Shown: positions 55,770 to 56,279 of the stretch, piece after piece
Numbering within the stretch: position 1 is the first letter of the stretch
How the letters are laid out: each line of letters opens with the position of its first letter
NCBI GenBank assembly: GCA_033032865.1
Contig: JAWHQI010000064.1
Span: forward strand, 7,006,001-7,070,000
Length of the DNA stretch: 64,000 bases
From: Dactylorhiza incarnata
Taxonomy: Eukaryota > Streptophyta > Magnoliopsida > Asparagales > Orchidaceae
Direction of reading: 5' to 3'
Made by a program: the position numbers and the translations under genes
Notes under the pieces: model-generated
What the model was told of the DNA's origin: nothing
Databases searched by the model: none
The model's input: the letters and a program-made list of their open reading frames with translations, nothing else

Positions 55770-56279
55770 ACACACACACAAGGTTCCTTTCAGAAAAATC
55801 TGTGCCTTCCTCGAGCTCAACCTTAGTTTGGGAGGGAAAGTTCCTATAAACATCCGGGTACGTGCGGGACCTCCTCGTTGCAACTCTCGGTCCGGTTTAT
55901 AGGCAGTTCGGGATCAGCTCTAGTTCTCCAGCTTCTTCTAGTTGTAATTTGCCCGGGTCGACCGCTAGACAAGTATATATATATGTGTGTGTGTGCGTGC
56001 GTGCTCGATTTTTAAGTATAATTCCAATGAAATAAAAACATACGAAACCTTTCATCAAGCTTTGTTTTGCAGAACAAACTGAGGACTGCCCAAGTAAGAG
56101 AGGAAGAAGATGCGGCCTCCGACGGACTAAACTATTACGGAGCTCCAGGAATTGTGATAGAGAATTTGTTGTCAAGAATAGATAACTGTGTCCCAGTTTG
56201 TGAAAGCGACCTGATCGAGGACAAACCTCGTGACAACTCCATTGGCAAACTGCGTCAGCTCCTCGACTTGAATCCTTGA
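3347..56279 (+). CDS. GBF: G-box binding factor (group-G bZIP transcription factor), ten exons joined, 5' incomplete
   Basis: GBFs are nuclear transcription factors that dimerise through a leucine zipper and bind G-boxes (CACGTG) in light-, ABA- and stress-responsive promoters. The ten exons are listed separately; all junctions are GT-AG and phases agree throughout, giving 371 residues and a stop at 56277-56279. Residues 1-73 are the family's proline/aromatic N-terminal region (DVYPYHDWSSMQ, AYYGPGVPIP, PYIWSPQ, AMYPHGVLYSQ). Residues 74-235 are a variable Ser/Thr-rich middle with GMDLL. Residues 236-261 are the basic region with N249-x7-R257. Leucines at 267, 274, 281, 288, 295 and 302 form an unbroken zipper. 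The C-terminus (ENLLSRIDN, KLRQLLD) resembles the GBF2/GBF3/CPRF1 subgroup. The N-terminal exon with Met is missing. Introns of 24,915, 18,534 and 6,020 bp are packed with transposons. The open frame argues for a functional gene rather than a relic; expression cannot be judged from sequence. Confidence 0.93.
3501..3593 (+). CDS. GBF: GBF exon b (31 codons)
   Basis: Acceptor TTATTAG before 3501 and donor GTACTT at 3594, phase 0 at both ends. The translation starts AYYGPGVPIP and ends PYIWSPQ, the hallmark of plant GBFs (usual form AYYGPG ... PYMWGPQ). The following intron is 24.9 kb. Confidence 0.93.
3619..5070 (+). mobile_element. Small non-autonomous LTR retrotransposon, TR-GAG/TRIM-like copy 1
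   Basis: LTRs are 3619-3868 and 4817-5070 (both start TGTTAC and end TATCA), flanked by a perfect 5-bp TSD GCTTT (3614-3618 and 5071-5075). Each LTR has a TATATAAGGAGG promoter-like core and the block CTCATTTGAGAGAG. The primer-binding-like sequence TGGTCCGACCTGCC is at 3870-3883. The 948-bp interior has only broken proline-rich frames and a short coil-like stretch near 3925-4010, with no pol. LTR blocks and primer site are shared with the elements at 37873 and 46572, so all three belong to one family. Confidence 0.93.
5076..5562 (+). other. Ordinary intron sequence
   Basis: AT-rich intron DNA between two retrotransposon insertions. It has two copies of an AAAAATGACATTTGC motif (about 5126 and 5167) and a T-run near 5477. 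I see no gene or recognisable element. Confidence 0.5.
6080..6430 (+). pseudogene. Copia integrase C-terminal fragment
   Basis: One + frame reads WYSRT then a stop then KGYACYAPLTRKLVTSADVT, the copia motif usually written GYSRTQKGYRCY....R..VSADVTF at the integrase C-terminus. It is followed by a Ser/Pro-rich linker (SSSSCLQSL). Two stops interrupt it. The linker should run into RT, which instead resumes at 17788 beyond the nested insertions. Confidence 0.75.
6431..6836 (-). other. AT-rich flank of the TIR insertion
   Basis: It contains the probable continuation of the minus-strand gag-like fragment (about 6690-6836) and otherwise AT-rich sequence with no identifiable domain. It lies just after the copia integrase fragment, so an older retrotransposon probably inserted near 6430 before the TIR element landed in it. 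Confidence 0.4.
6837..8216. mobile_element. TIR DNA element filled with a GC-rich satellite
   Basis: Terminal inverted repeats GGGTCCGTTCGTTTGGACG (from 6837) and GGGCCCGTTCGTTTGGACG (reverse complement, ending at 8216) differ at one of 19 positions. Similarity continues inward as AT-rich GGAATT/GAATTC blocks. A 3-bp CAA duplication flanks it (6834-6836, 8217-8219). The TIR start and 3-bp TSD are reminiscent of PIF/Harbinger-type MITEs, although those usually target TAA/TTA. No transposase is present; the centre is the array at 7065-8025. It interrupts a minus-strand gag-like frame. Confidence 0.8.
7065..8025. repeat. About 50 copies of a 19-bp GCCCGGGCG/A-tract satellite
   Basis: The approximate unit is GCGCCCGGGCGAAAAACTC, each with a near-palindromic CGCCCGGGCG core followed by A4-6. 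Units vary between 17 and 20 bp and carry many single substitutions. Because the array is nearly stop-free it gives Arg/Lys/Pro-rich pseudo-proteins in several frames on both strands; none is a gene. The last units switch from GAAAAACTC to GCATAAACTC spacing (7930-8010). Confidence 0.93.
8217..8505 (-). pseudogene. Retrotransposon gag-like coiled-coil fragment, split by the TIR element
   Basis: On the minus strand from 8505 to about 8220 the frame reads MALEVSTEEDRVSLFEEF, then a coiled coil rich in Glu/Lys (KETEKVKEELEEHKEEN, TTENTTLKEELTKAK). This resembles the coiled-coil/linker part of some copia gag proteins. It stops at the right boundary of the TIR element. The other side (about 6836 down to 6690) carries QKLKDITQNLS and GGESSTST, plausibly the continuation. 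Confidence 0.55.
8655..9985 (+). mobile_element. Possible Sirevirus-like LTR remnant
   Basis: The segment starts TGTGCTAACACTCGCGTTAG and ends with TTCACCCCCCTCTAAGGG (about 9948-9965), a phrase typical of the 3' end of Sirevirus/SIRE-type copia LTRs. It contains a doubled GAATTCGCCTTGTGTTGGCG block (about 9494 and 9541) and a doubled GAGGCCATATCCGGGGAAGG block (about 9591 and 9630). No primer site follows and the 5' boundary is tentative, so it may be a solo or truncated LTR. Confidence 0.45.
8690..9110. repeat. Degenerate CGACGAA-based tandem repeat
   Basis: The phrase TGCGTTCGACGAAAT/CTCTGAAGGAAAC recurs with unit lengths of about 15-30 bp. TTCGACGAA (an inverted TTCG..CGAA core) appears more than a dozen times. 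On the minus strand it reads as repeated FVERRF/RRTE-like peptide, an artefact of the repeat. It lies between short GTTAACGC-type inverted repeats at about 8650-8695 and a GCGTTAG motif at 9158-9172. Confidence 0.8.
10132..11266 (-). repeat. 1135-bp direct duplicate (left copy): host LTR piece plus truncated hAT element
   Basis: This segment is almost identical to 15244-16378; the differences I found include T/C at 10201 versus its partner and T/C at 10588 versus 15700. It carries about 140 bp of non-hAT flank, the hAT left terminus at 10274 (GAGTGGCGGACCCAGG) and the minus-strand transposase remnant. It stops abruptly inside the hAT element at 11266, where Tat/Athila-like sequence begins. 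The right hAT terminus is absent. See the separate finding for the proposed origin. Confidence 0.92.
10435..10966 (-). pseudogene. hAT transposase, internally deleted (left copy)
   Basis: On the minus strand the N-terminal part starts MMEKFFSKSVAKN and includes LPTDLGLRQPI, VRRYYLQNGSCQP, ARRFNKDWFSEF and WLEYIEAKDAG. This matches the head of TTF-type zinc-finger hAT proteins, up to the zinc-finger region. It then jumps out of frame directly into the C-terminal hAT dimerisation domain (YRLLKFACLLSVATATVERM, RLRNRMRDEWMNDCLI, YIEKDIV). The several hundred residues of catalytic core are missing. It cannot encode an active transposase. Confidence 0.85.
12383..13589 (-). pseudogene. Gag-like polyprotein region, frameshifted
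   Basis: Two overlapping minus frames cover it. The upstream one (13589-13110) starts MIMSSWDISPSFNDKMVYYL and has a CCHC zinc knuckle, CLLCRGEGHELKDC (C-x2-C-x4-H-x4-C), followed by PRLFNPDRR. The downstream one (13177-12383) is very acidic (SDSEGDPKWDEDVIFPEGEN and repeated WDEE motifs) with no recognised domain. A frameshift near 13110-13177 separates them. The acidic repeat part may be a lineage-specific extra ORF. Confidence 0.65.
13838..15243 (-). repeat. Tat/Athila-like 5' LTR (1406 bp), palindrome-rich
   Basis: Bounded by TGATGCGTG at 13838 and GACTCATCA at 15243 (element sense: TGATGAGTC ... CACGCATCA). The primer site sits 7 bp inside the element. The LTR includes a cluster of GCGCACGACC/GGTCGTGCGC palindromes at 14717-14985. 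The base after it, 15244, begins CCTAT, which also starts the left duplicate copy at 10132, consistent with CCTAT being the insertion target. Confidence 0.85.
15386..17109 (-). mobile_element. Non-autonomous hAT transposon (right, complete copy)
   Basis: Termini are GAGTGGCGGACCCAGG at 15386 and CACCGGCGGACCCAAG (reverse complement, ending 17109). An 8-bp duplication with one mismatch flanks them: TCTGTGCT (15378-15385) and TGTGTGCT (17110-17117). This is the hAT pattern (8-bp TSD, CAGTGGCGGACC-type ends). Inside, on the minus strand, are the transposase head and dimerisation tail with the catalytic core deleted (15547-16078). 16380-16740 has repeated AATCTAGCAAA motifs and 16736-17040 is GC-richer 5' sequence. 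Confidence 0.88.
15547..16078 (-). pseudogene. hAT transposase, internally deleted (right copy)
   Basis: It has the same architecture and the same internal-deletion junction as the copy at 10435-10966. The N-terminal block (MMEKFFSKSVAKN ... WLEYIEAKDAG) overlaps out of frame with the C-terminal dimerisation domain (SVATATVERMFSAMKIIKIR, MNDCLIAYIEKDI). One residue differs from the left copy (FSAMK versus FSTMK). It is not functional. Confidence 0.87.
17118..17787. other. Host LTR remnant around the hAT insertion, then unassigned sequence
   Basis: TGTTGGAATTTATTACG at 10089 and ATTCCAACA ending at 17423 could be the two ends of one copia-type LTR into which the hAT element inserted; it would be about 500 bp once the insertions are removed. 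I could not find a matching 5-bp TSD, so this is tentative. From 17424 to about 17780 I see only AT-rich sequence. Confidence 0.35.
17788..19407 (+). pseudogene. Copia reverse transcriptase and RNase H, stop-interrupted
   Basis: The frame starts NYVSIHRLYSDLRRF and continues through MQETLQHPGW, TRLVARGFTQ, YQLDIKNAFLHGDLVETVYM, LLVYVDDTLVT (catalytic YVDD intact) and LRYFLGIEVAR. RNase H (18858-19400) has SLIAYCDANYVG, TSGYCIYFGGNLVTWRSKKQ, SSAEAEYR, NQASIHIVENHVFNERTKHI and DILTKAL. In-frame stops occur near 17993, 18165 and 18491, with a shift near 18812. This is the 3' half of pol of the copia element whose LTRs are at 5563 and 19408. Confidence 0.9.
19619..20244. other. Intron sequence with one SINE fragment
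   Basis: AT-rich GBF intron sequence after the copia element. The only element recognised is the SINE-like piece at 19904-19998. Confidence 0.5.
19904..19998 (-). mobile_element. Au-type SINE 3' fragment
   Basis: AAAAAAGGGCAGCCCGGTGC, then a CCCGTGCAACGAGG-type block, GGTCCGGGGAAGGGTC, ACCACAAGGGT and ATGTAGGCAAACCTT match the reverse complement of the 3' half of the widespread angiosperm Au SINE, which ends in a T-tail (here A6 on the + strand). The tRNA-related 5' half with the A and B boxes is missing, so the copy is 5' truncated. Recognised from memory of the family; an alignment would settle it. Confidence 0.72.
21880..22345 (+). pseudogene. Coiled-coil ORF fragment of the PF04195-type element
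   Basis: The plus frame reads SLVVDLLAGLDASASEFRAR, then after stops MAKAEEFEYRLEGTEAKYFA, DLEHRQNLQEDDLHGLYACA and QMAKHIRRGEEMMARANEEF. It is rich in Ala/Glu/Arg with heptad character. It resembles the C-terminal helical part of PF04195-type proteins, so it may belong to an older second copy upstream of the main one. Two or more in-frame stops. Confidence 0.5.
22876..23546 (+). pseudogene. PF04195 (putative gypsy-type transposon) core, frameshifted
   Basis: It starts MSAVVETEAGRLSCAAKFSS and reaches FLARQDVCGLLSTFLPNELA, then needs a frameshift near 23065 to continue MGLRLPLWTEFRHILHYYGL and VPSQINPNGVASIIAYLCFL. The phrase YYGL.PSQ..PN is diagnostic of PF04195. A stop near 23342 and further coding (FVFVKGDFTSILLRLKQPGP, RREFDVVRFCWQVNKLAFIK) follow, possibly around an intron. 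The family is specific to plant repeats; its biochemical role is not known to me. Confidence 0.65.
23990..25023 (+). pseudogene. C-terminal ORF of the PF04195-type element
   Basis: The first part (23990-24643) has a basic nuclear-signal-like SKRRKKKVAHKR, an acidic DDEDDSFGD, the phrase EPNVDAFNIMFDLYGRDDAE and a coiled coil (EAARLVAKKKLTEIETKLAE). A probable intron (about 24579 to 24660) joins it to a second helical part (EAEILAASELSELEKALADI). A stop lies at about 24860 and the end near 25023. It is open enough to suggest moderate age. Confidence 0.55.
25780..27047. repeat. Solo LTR (1268 bp) with internal repeat
   Basis: It begins TGTAACACTCCAACTG and ends CATTGTGGTGTTACA, perfect 7-bp inverted ends TGTAACA/TGTTACA. 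The flanks CAGAG and CAGGC agree at only three of five bases. It splits the gypsy gag region. From about 26525 to 26780 the block GGGTATACCCTTTCxxGGGCCCTTCTACCA occurs about four times with roughly 100-bp spacing. At 26908-26940 it has GCGCACGGTCGTG and CATGGTCGTGC motifs reminiscent of the palindromes in the LTR at 13838. Confidence 0.7.
27060..27330 (-). pseudogene. Retrotransposon gag fragment with in-frame stop
   Basis: The minus strand reads MPSHRVEVPLFDGTDPLG, then TGA in place of the usual Trp, then ISDAEHSFKLQLTPEASEVP, LTMTYMDGSALH and ITWTMLKEELILRYD. This is the Retrotrans_gag signature (F.G.DP.GW......F ... A..W). The single Trp-to-stop change plus later breaks make it a pseudogene. 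Confidence 0.82.
28509..28589 (+). CDS. GBF: GBF exon c (27 codons)
   Basis: Acceptor TTTCACAG before 28509 and a consensus donor GTGAGT at 28590, phase 0 at both ends. It encodes PMPTHFVRPSTAMYPHGVLY and then SQASSIH. This corresponds to the family's PMMPPYG..YAAIYPHGGVYAHP segment, with the first half more diverged than usual. It continues exon b in frame across 24.9 kb. Confidence 0.88.
28590..29889 (+). other. GBF intron of 1.3 kb
   Basis: A moderately sized AT-rich intron between exons c and d. It contains the palindromic MITE at 29528-29794 and short GATA/AT simple repeats (29511-29525, 29795-29818). No coding sequence is recognised. Confidence 0.7.
29528..29794. mobile_element. Palindromic MITE copy A
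   Basis: The left arm (GGAAGTTTGCATAATTACAG, ACCCCTCTTACTTTTGAAAT, TTTCATAACATCCATGC) is inverted in the right arm (GCATGGATGTTATAAAATG, ATTTCAACATTAAGAGGGG, CTGTAATTTAGCAAACTTGG), ending GTAAATGGCCC. The whole unit can fold into a hairpin. Related copies are in two other introns (50171-50378 and 46401-46571). Confidence 0.8.
29890..30044 (+). CDS. GBF: GBF exon d (variable middle region)
   Basis: Acceptor TTCTGCAG before 29890, donor GT at 30045; 51 codons plus two bases. The product is weakly conserved, which is normal for this part of GBFs. It has a charged stretch (NGKERVLEK) and three close cysteines (residues 106, 110 and 116). The call rests on splice sites, frame and position between recognisable exons. 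Confidence 0.82.
30135..30183 (+). CDS. GBF: GBF exon e (Ser/Asp-rich)
   Basis: Acceptor TTTCACAG before 30135, donor GT at 30184, 49 nt. The first base completes a Ser codon begun in exon d. It then encodes GYNEVATSSDGNSESE, corresponding to the SSDGS.GSD acidic/Ser segment of the family. The flanking introns are only 90 and 95 bp. Confidence 0.85.
30279..30327 (+). CDS. GBF: GBF exon f (17 codons, last one split)
   Basis: Acceptor TTTCTAG before 30279, donor GTAATC at 30328. It encodes GSERKSFRCSEVLLNS plus the first base of a Gly codon. That base is completed by exon g, 18.5 kb downstream, so the phase-1 split is preserved across the giant intron. ERKSF matches the R-K/R-S-F motif seen here in other GBFs. 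Confidence 0.87.
30607..32060 (-). pseudogene. Copia RT and RNase H (element 30468-37112)
   Basis: Minus strand: RLVAKGFTQIDGIDFQETFA (31840-31890), YQLDVKNVFLQGELKEEIYM, LIVCVDDIIITG (catalytic site at 31498-31509 reads CVDD instead of YVDD), LRYFLGIEIARSARK (31380-31419), ISFAVGLVSQFMHCP and RNase H with NQAAIHIANNLVFHERTKYI (30770-30840). Stops interrupt it near 31634 and elsewhere. It is the 3' part of pol, ending just before the purine tract at 30607. Confidence 0.9.
32389..34463 (+). mobile_element. Nested non-autonomous LTR retrotransposon with near-identical LTRs
   Basis: LTRs are 32389-32739 and 34112-34463 (TGTTACGTG ... CCCATAACA), nearly identical, with a perfect TSD AACAT (32384-32388, 34464-34468). 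The LTR has GCTATATATAGACC as a TATA-like core and a (TC)n tract. The primer site TGGTATCAGAGC is at 32743-32754, 3 bp after the LTR. The interior encodes only a gag-like, proline-rich ORF (33339-34124) and lacks pol. A purine-rich stretch precedes the right LTR. High LTR identity points to a recent insertion into the copia element. Confidence 0.95.
33339..34124 (+). CDS. Proline-rich gag-like protein of the nested LTR element
   Basis: A 261-residue ORF. It has a helical start (MMNIHLSAADVGVLHSMLQK, then FEAKLDQLGYVDV), a tandem PPPAIPPPAI-type repeat (residues about 50-75), a long Pro/Ala/Ser-rich middle and a short charged tail (FWREIKEPEKPDILLEFELE). The N-terminal helix resembles the coiled-coil start of plant gypsy-type gag. 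There is no capsid core, zinc knuckle, protease or RT. Its stop (34122-34124) lies just inside the right LTR. The low-complexity middle reads openly in other frames, so the frame call is moderate. Confidence 0.5.
   Translation: MMNIHLSAADVGVLHSMLQKWSTTFQASMSRFEAKLDQLGYVDVPRPSAPPPTIPPPAIPPPAIPPPAVPPPPPPAPALTVPLSKPAPLVLSSPSSPPSPPSPQSPPLSVPCSTGPCLVGPSSLVAFCFAGRLTAGWRSATSDHATAFAVGHYSVGPFDRITVAASHRIAGLAGPLPSAGSCSFGCPAALAFRAPPDHSAPVLAPLVFPTAPPLLLAATTTATTYQALFWREIKEPEKPDILLEFELEDKLKMKDGWIVTC
34469..34960 (-). pseudogene. Copia GAG-pre-integrase and integrase fragment
   Basis: Minus strand: RLMLWHKRFGHASLKTLKSI (34860-34900) is the GAG-pre-integrase H..FGH motif, and further 3' IHEIFQLFYHYVQTQFDVKI then FMSNNGGEYTGGEL (about 34510-34590) is the second catalytic region of integrase (usually RSDNGGEY; here the Asp is Asn). 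The nested element interrupts it at 34463. The downstream continuation resumes below 32389. Confidence 0.8.
35057..35280 (-). pseudogene. Copia aspartic protease
   Basis: The minus frame has a stop (TAG) at the position of the usual Trp, then IIDSGASDHMAGSS: the active-site D-S-G-A is present. It continues VRLADGSSASVTGKRIIQLS and VMVVPSFPTNLLSVSNLTK, a standard copia protease C-terminus. Only the TAG interrupts this stretch. Confidence 0.85.
35276..36466 (-). pseudogene. Copia gag, broken into several frames
   Basis: The upstream frame (36005-36466) has ITHIKLNERNYLQWARAMRI and FITGFKPTP, typical of copia gag (retrotran_gag_2/3) N-termini (L.G.NY..W...M). Later pieces carry LNGLPSELEFQRVQML-like sequence (LYGLPSELEFQRVQM, 35750-35797) and a zinc-knuckle remnant CPHGGKKGHGKEKCWDLHP (35530-35575), in which the first Cys pair is altered. 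Frameshifts separate the pieces. Confidence 0.82.
36571..36676. repeat. 15-bp tandem repeat in the copia 5' leader
   Basis: About seven copies of GATCGATATCGTCGA lie between the primer site and gag, with one variant unit (TTCCA). Each unit is nearly self-complementary, so the array can fold on either strand. It encodes a DDIDL repeat on the minus strand; as it lies upstream of the gag start it is probably leader rather than coding. Confidence 0.9.
37136..37529. mobile_element. Tourist/Harbinger-like MITE (394 bp)
   Basis: Inverted ends are TGTTCTCTTTGGTTTGAAG (left) and GGGCCTGCTTGGTTTGAAG (reverse complement of the right). A TAA target duplication flanks it (37133-37135, 37530-37532). It is AT-rich with no ORF. 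A 3-bp TAA TSD with GG..C..TTTGGTTTG-like ends fits Tourist MITEs. Confidence 0.8.
37533..37867. other. Unassigned GBF-intron sequence (left part)
   Basis: The first half is AT-rich. From about 37740 it becomes richer in GC and is continuous, once the element with TSD GAACT is removed, with 45885-46400. The phrase ATAGGCAGCC at 37743 and GGTCTGCCTATAGC at 46361 could be inverted ends of an old element, but I could not confirm this. Confidence 0.35.
38447..44666 (-). mobile_element. Non-coding large-LTR retrotransposon (LARD-like)
   Basis: Very long LTRs, 38447-40908 (2462 bp) and 42043-44666 (2624 bp), start TGTCACGACCC and end TTACA on the plus strand, with a perfect TSD GTGCT (38442-38446, 44667-44671). 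The interior is only 1134 bp (40909-42042). A minus-strand primer site TTGGTATCAGAGG (initiator Met type) lies at about 42029-42041, next to the right LTR. A purine tract (minus) abuts the left LTR at 40909. The interior has no gag or pol. The LTRs are highly similar; the right one carries about 140 bp (43392-43531) absent from the left. Confidence 0.93.
44745..45437 (-). pseudogene. Gag of TR-GAG-like copy 2, truncated
   Basis: The minus frame reads MESRVEALKHALTTINSRLE (coiled coil), EQFTSIMVMLRNLQPGQHSG, then DIPTFNGTDPLGWIARAEQY and FDINQTHQ, after which homology stops near 44750. It parallels the gag at 47260-48322 closely. The capsid C-terminal half and zinc knuckle are missing, so it is non-functional. 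Confidence 0.85.
45885..46400. repeat. Unassigned GC-rich segment with a tandem pair
   Basis: A block of roughly 145 bp (GACGACCTCTGC, GTGGAACT, GAACTCCTATCCAGGC, GAGGCGCGATC) occurs twice, at about 46035-46150 and 46150-46262. The segment continues the DNA at 37533-37867 after removal of the inserted element. No coding domain recognised. Confidence 0.5.
46401..46571. mobile_element. Palindromic MITE copy C (left portion), interrupted
   Basis: AAAGGCCATTTACCGGGAAC, CATTAATTACAAAAACCCTC, then the inverted arm GTTCTTGGTAATTTTAAAAA. It is the same family as the elements at 29528 and 50171. The LTR element at 46572-48628 landed in its right arm, and CAAAC resumes at 48629. Confidence 0.65.
46572..48628 (+). 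mobile_element. TR-GAG-like LTR element copy 3 (gag only)
   Basis: LTRs are 46572-46829 and 48378-48628 (TGTTACGCGCACGCGTCC ... GTATTA), with a perfect TSD CAAAC (46567-46571, 48629-48633). The LTRs end TA rather than the usual CA. Each has TATATAAGGA, the block CTCATTTGAGAGAAGGCTC and GAACCAGCCTCC. The primer-like site TGGTCCGACCTGCC (46832-46845) is identical to that of copy 1. A single gag frame fills the interior and the right LTR begins 55 bp after the gag stop, leaving no room for pol. Confidence 0.95.
47222..48322 (+). pseudogene. Gag of TR-GAG-like copy 3, one premature stop
   Basis: One frame covers a coiled coil (ESRVEALEHSLTTINARLEA), a TAG stop at 47330-47332, then the Retrotrans_gag core: PTFNGTDPLGWIARAEQFFD, EGSALHWVRWLR, IERLCGVRHTGSIDSYIDAF and HFRSRLRTLKPVTVHQAINL. 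A proline-rich linker and a zinc knuckle CFRCKQPYSPGHAC (about 48138-48180) follow, then SADFDALLLSDG and the stop at 48320-48322. Except for the TAG the frame is intact. No ATG lies upstream in frame close to the coiled coil, so the true start is unclear. Confidence 0.9.
48634..48861 (+). other. End of giant intron B
   Basis: Ordinary AT-rich intron sequence up to the acceptor AAATTCTAG at 48853-48861. It includes the remaining end of the interrupted MITE, whose boundary I cannot fix. Confidence 0.5.
48862..49094 (+). CDS. GBF: GBF exon g (77 codons plus split codon)
   Basis: Acceptor TTCTAG before 48862, donor GT at 49095. The first two bases complete the Gly codon from exon f. The product is Ser/Thr/Pro-rich and contains SPGMDLL, comparable to the GMDLW motif ahead of the bZIP in GBFs. 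It ends TPVVYNQ, directly before the basic region. Confidence 0.88.
49283..49360 (+). CDS. GBF: GBF exon h: bZIP basic region
   Basis: Acceptor TTGTGCTAG before 49283, donor GTTAGT at 49361, phase 0, 26 codons. It contains KRKQSNRESARRSRLRKQ, the invariant GBF DNA-contact helix with Asn249 and Arg257 (visible-protein numbering). A separate exon for the basic region is usual in this family. Confidence 0.97.
49927..50052 (+). CDS. GBF: GBF exon i: leucine zipper
   Basis: Acceptor TTTTCAG before 49927, donor GTATTT at 50053, phase 0, 42 codons. It begins AETEELAVKF and ends VNSALM. Leucines fall at every seventh residue (267, 274, 281, 288, 295, 302), with Asn278 at an a position. AETEELA and LTAEN..LRSEL are typical of GBF2/GBF3-type zippers. 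The following intron is 6.0 kb. Confidence 0.97.
50171..50378. mobile_element. Palindromic MITE copy B
   Basis: Inverted ends are CTAAGAGTATTGCTCAAACT (left) and CTAAGAAGTCATTTATCGAG (reverse complement of the right). The arms contain ACCCCTCTATCTTTTGAAAT and its inverse ATTTCAAAAGATAGAGAGG. It has the same plan as copy A at 29528 and lies just before the copia element in giant intron C. Confidence 0.82.
50952..52287 (-). pseudogene. Copia RT and RNase H (element 50394-55800)
   Basis: Minus strand: WELAMKDEMDSLEKNKTWEL and RYKTRLVMKGFQ (52040-52230), HLEHLDVKTTFLHGDLEENI (51880-51950), ILLLYVDDMLVAGSSIEEIN (51630-51690, YVDD intact), AKQILGMKITRDR, VGSLMYVMVCTRPDIAHVVG, AVKWILRYLKGTSG (51191-51240). 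RNase H has KSTSGCVYFGRYCRSWMSKF and SITEAEYM. Breaks at about 51780 and 51985-52040. LYVDDMLVAG is typical of the Tnt1/Tork lineage. Confidence 0.9.
52285..52666. mobile_element. GC-rich palindromic insertion (382 bp) with 11-bp TSD
   Basis: The sequence is dominated by GGGCCCGG, GGCCCGGGCC and AAGCCCGG words and their inverses. It interrupts the copia RT-proximal frame. AGTTAAAAGTA occurs on both sides (52274-52284 and 52667-52677), an 11-bp target duplication. An A12 run at the left end (52291-52303) would be a T-tail if the element reads on the minus strand, as in T-tailed plant SINEs. No polymerase III A/B boxes are obvious, so the class is open. Confidence 0.7.
52716..54374. repeat. Tandem duplication of an approximately 830-bp copia segment
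   Basis: Segment 52716-53539 is repeated directly as 53540-54374. Both copies start GGCACTCTGACAGATCTT and end CTCCAAGGGATTGAACTGGG. The second has a few extra bases (CCCGTCTATAACTC versus CTATAACTC, near 53930) and scattered substitutions. It covers the region between integrase and RT of the element at 50394-55800. The junction falls at a TTGGC word. Confidence 0.93.
54288..54794 (-). pseudogene. Copia GAG-pre-integrase and integrase start
   Basis: Minus strand: LKRNLISLSQLDSMGYTTVF, LWHRRLGHISEKGMKLLASK (H..LGH motif) and CEDCVFGKQKRVSFSK (C..C of the integrase zinc-binding region), then HVHSDVWGPTQ with the first catalytic Asp (LVHSDVWGP). It then becomes disordered at the duplicated segment. 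Confidence 0.88.
55036..55779 (-). pseudogene. Copia gag with zinc knuckle, 5' end lost in poly(C)
   Basis: Minus strand: EDWDMLDRQDLGVIQLTLAK, EKTTVGLMNALSNMYEKLSA, THRLFNLKMREVASVVEHAN, ALILLSSLPESWPGTVTAVS (LL.SLP..W, typical of Tnt1-like gag), an Arg/Ser-rich linker and the zinc knuckle CWNCGILGHFMSDC (C-x2-C-x4-H-x4-C, near 55080-55120). The N-terminus runs into a Gly run encoded by poly(C), so the first 40-50 residues of gag are missing. Confidence 0.88.
55726..55769. repeat. Poly(C) tract (43 C with one T)
   Basis: A nearly pure C run at 55726-55769, followed by (CA)n to 55780. Such a homopolymer is prone to sequencing error, and its length should not be trusted. Confidence 0.95.
55801..56072 (+). 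other. End of giant intron C
   Basis: The intron tail holds (AT)n(GT)n at about 55972-55995 and ends in the acceptor TTTGTTTTGCAG at 56061-56072. The lost right LTR of the copia element may be partly represented here, but no match to the left LTR is visible. Confidence 0.5.
56073..56279 (+). CDS. GBF: GBF last exon: C-terminal tail and stop
   Basis: Acceptor TTTTGCAG before 56073. It encodes 68 residues starting NKLRTAQ, which continues the zipper helix. ENLLSRIDN and IGKLRQLLDLNP correspond to the ENLLSRVNN and KLHQLLD motifs of GBF3/CPRF1-like proteins. TGA is at 56277-56279. An upstream in-frame ATG at 56067 lies in the intron and is not a likely start. Confidence 0.93.
   Translation, partial: NKLRTAQVREEEDAASDGLNYYGAPGIVIENLLSRIDNCVPVCESDLIEDKPRDNSIGKLRQLLDLNP

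Larger units (their letters stand above)
50394..55800 (-). mobile_element. Ty1/copia retrotransposon (Tnt1/Tork-like), right LTR missing
   Basis: The left (3') LTR is about 50394-50607, ending CTCCAACA, followed by a purine tract (minus) at 50608-50621. Minus-strand order from the right: gag with zinc knuckle (55036-55779), GAG-pre-integrase (54288-54794), duplicated integrase-side DNA (52716-54374), a GC-rich insertion (52285-52666), RT (51191-52260), RNase H (50952-51152). A right LTR and primer site could not be found; the gag start is replaced by a poly(C) run. No TSD can be assigned. The coding parts are better preserved than those of the other copia elements. Confidence 0.88.

Noticed and set aside
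55442..55902. Proline-rich and glycine-rich frames around 55700
   Set aside because: They arise from the poly(C) run in two strands; only the minus-strand gag frame has domain support.
56067..56279. Independent small gene starting at the ATG at 56067
   Set aside because: The ATG is 6 bp upstream of the splice acceptor of the last GBF exon; homology begins at NKLRTAQ and continues the leucine-zipper frame, so it is an exon.
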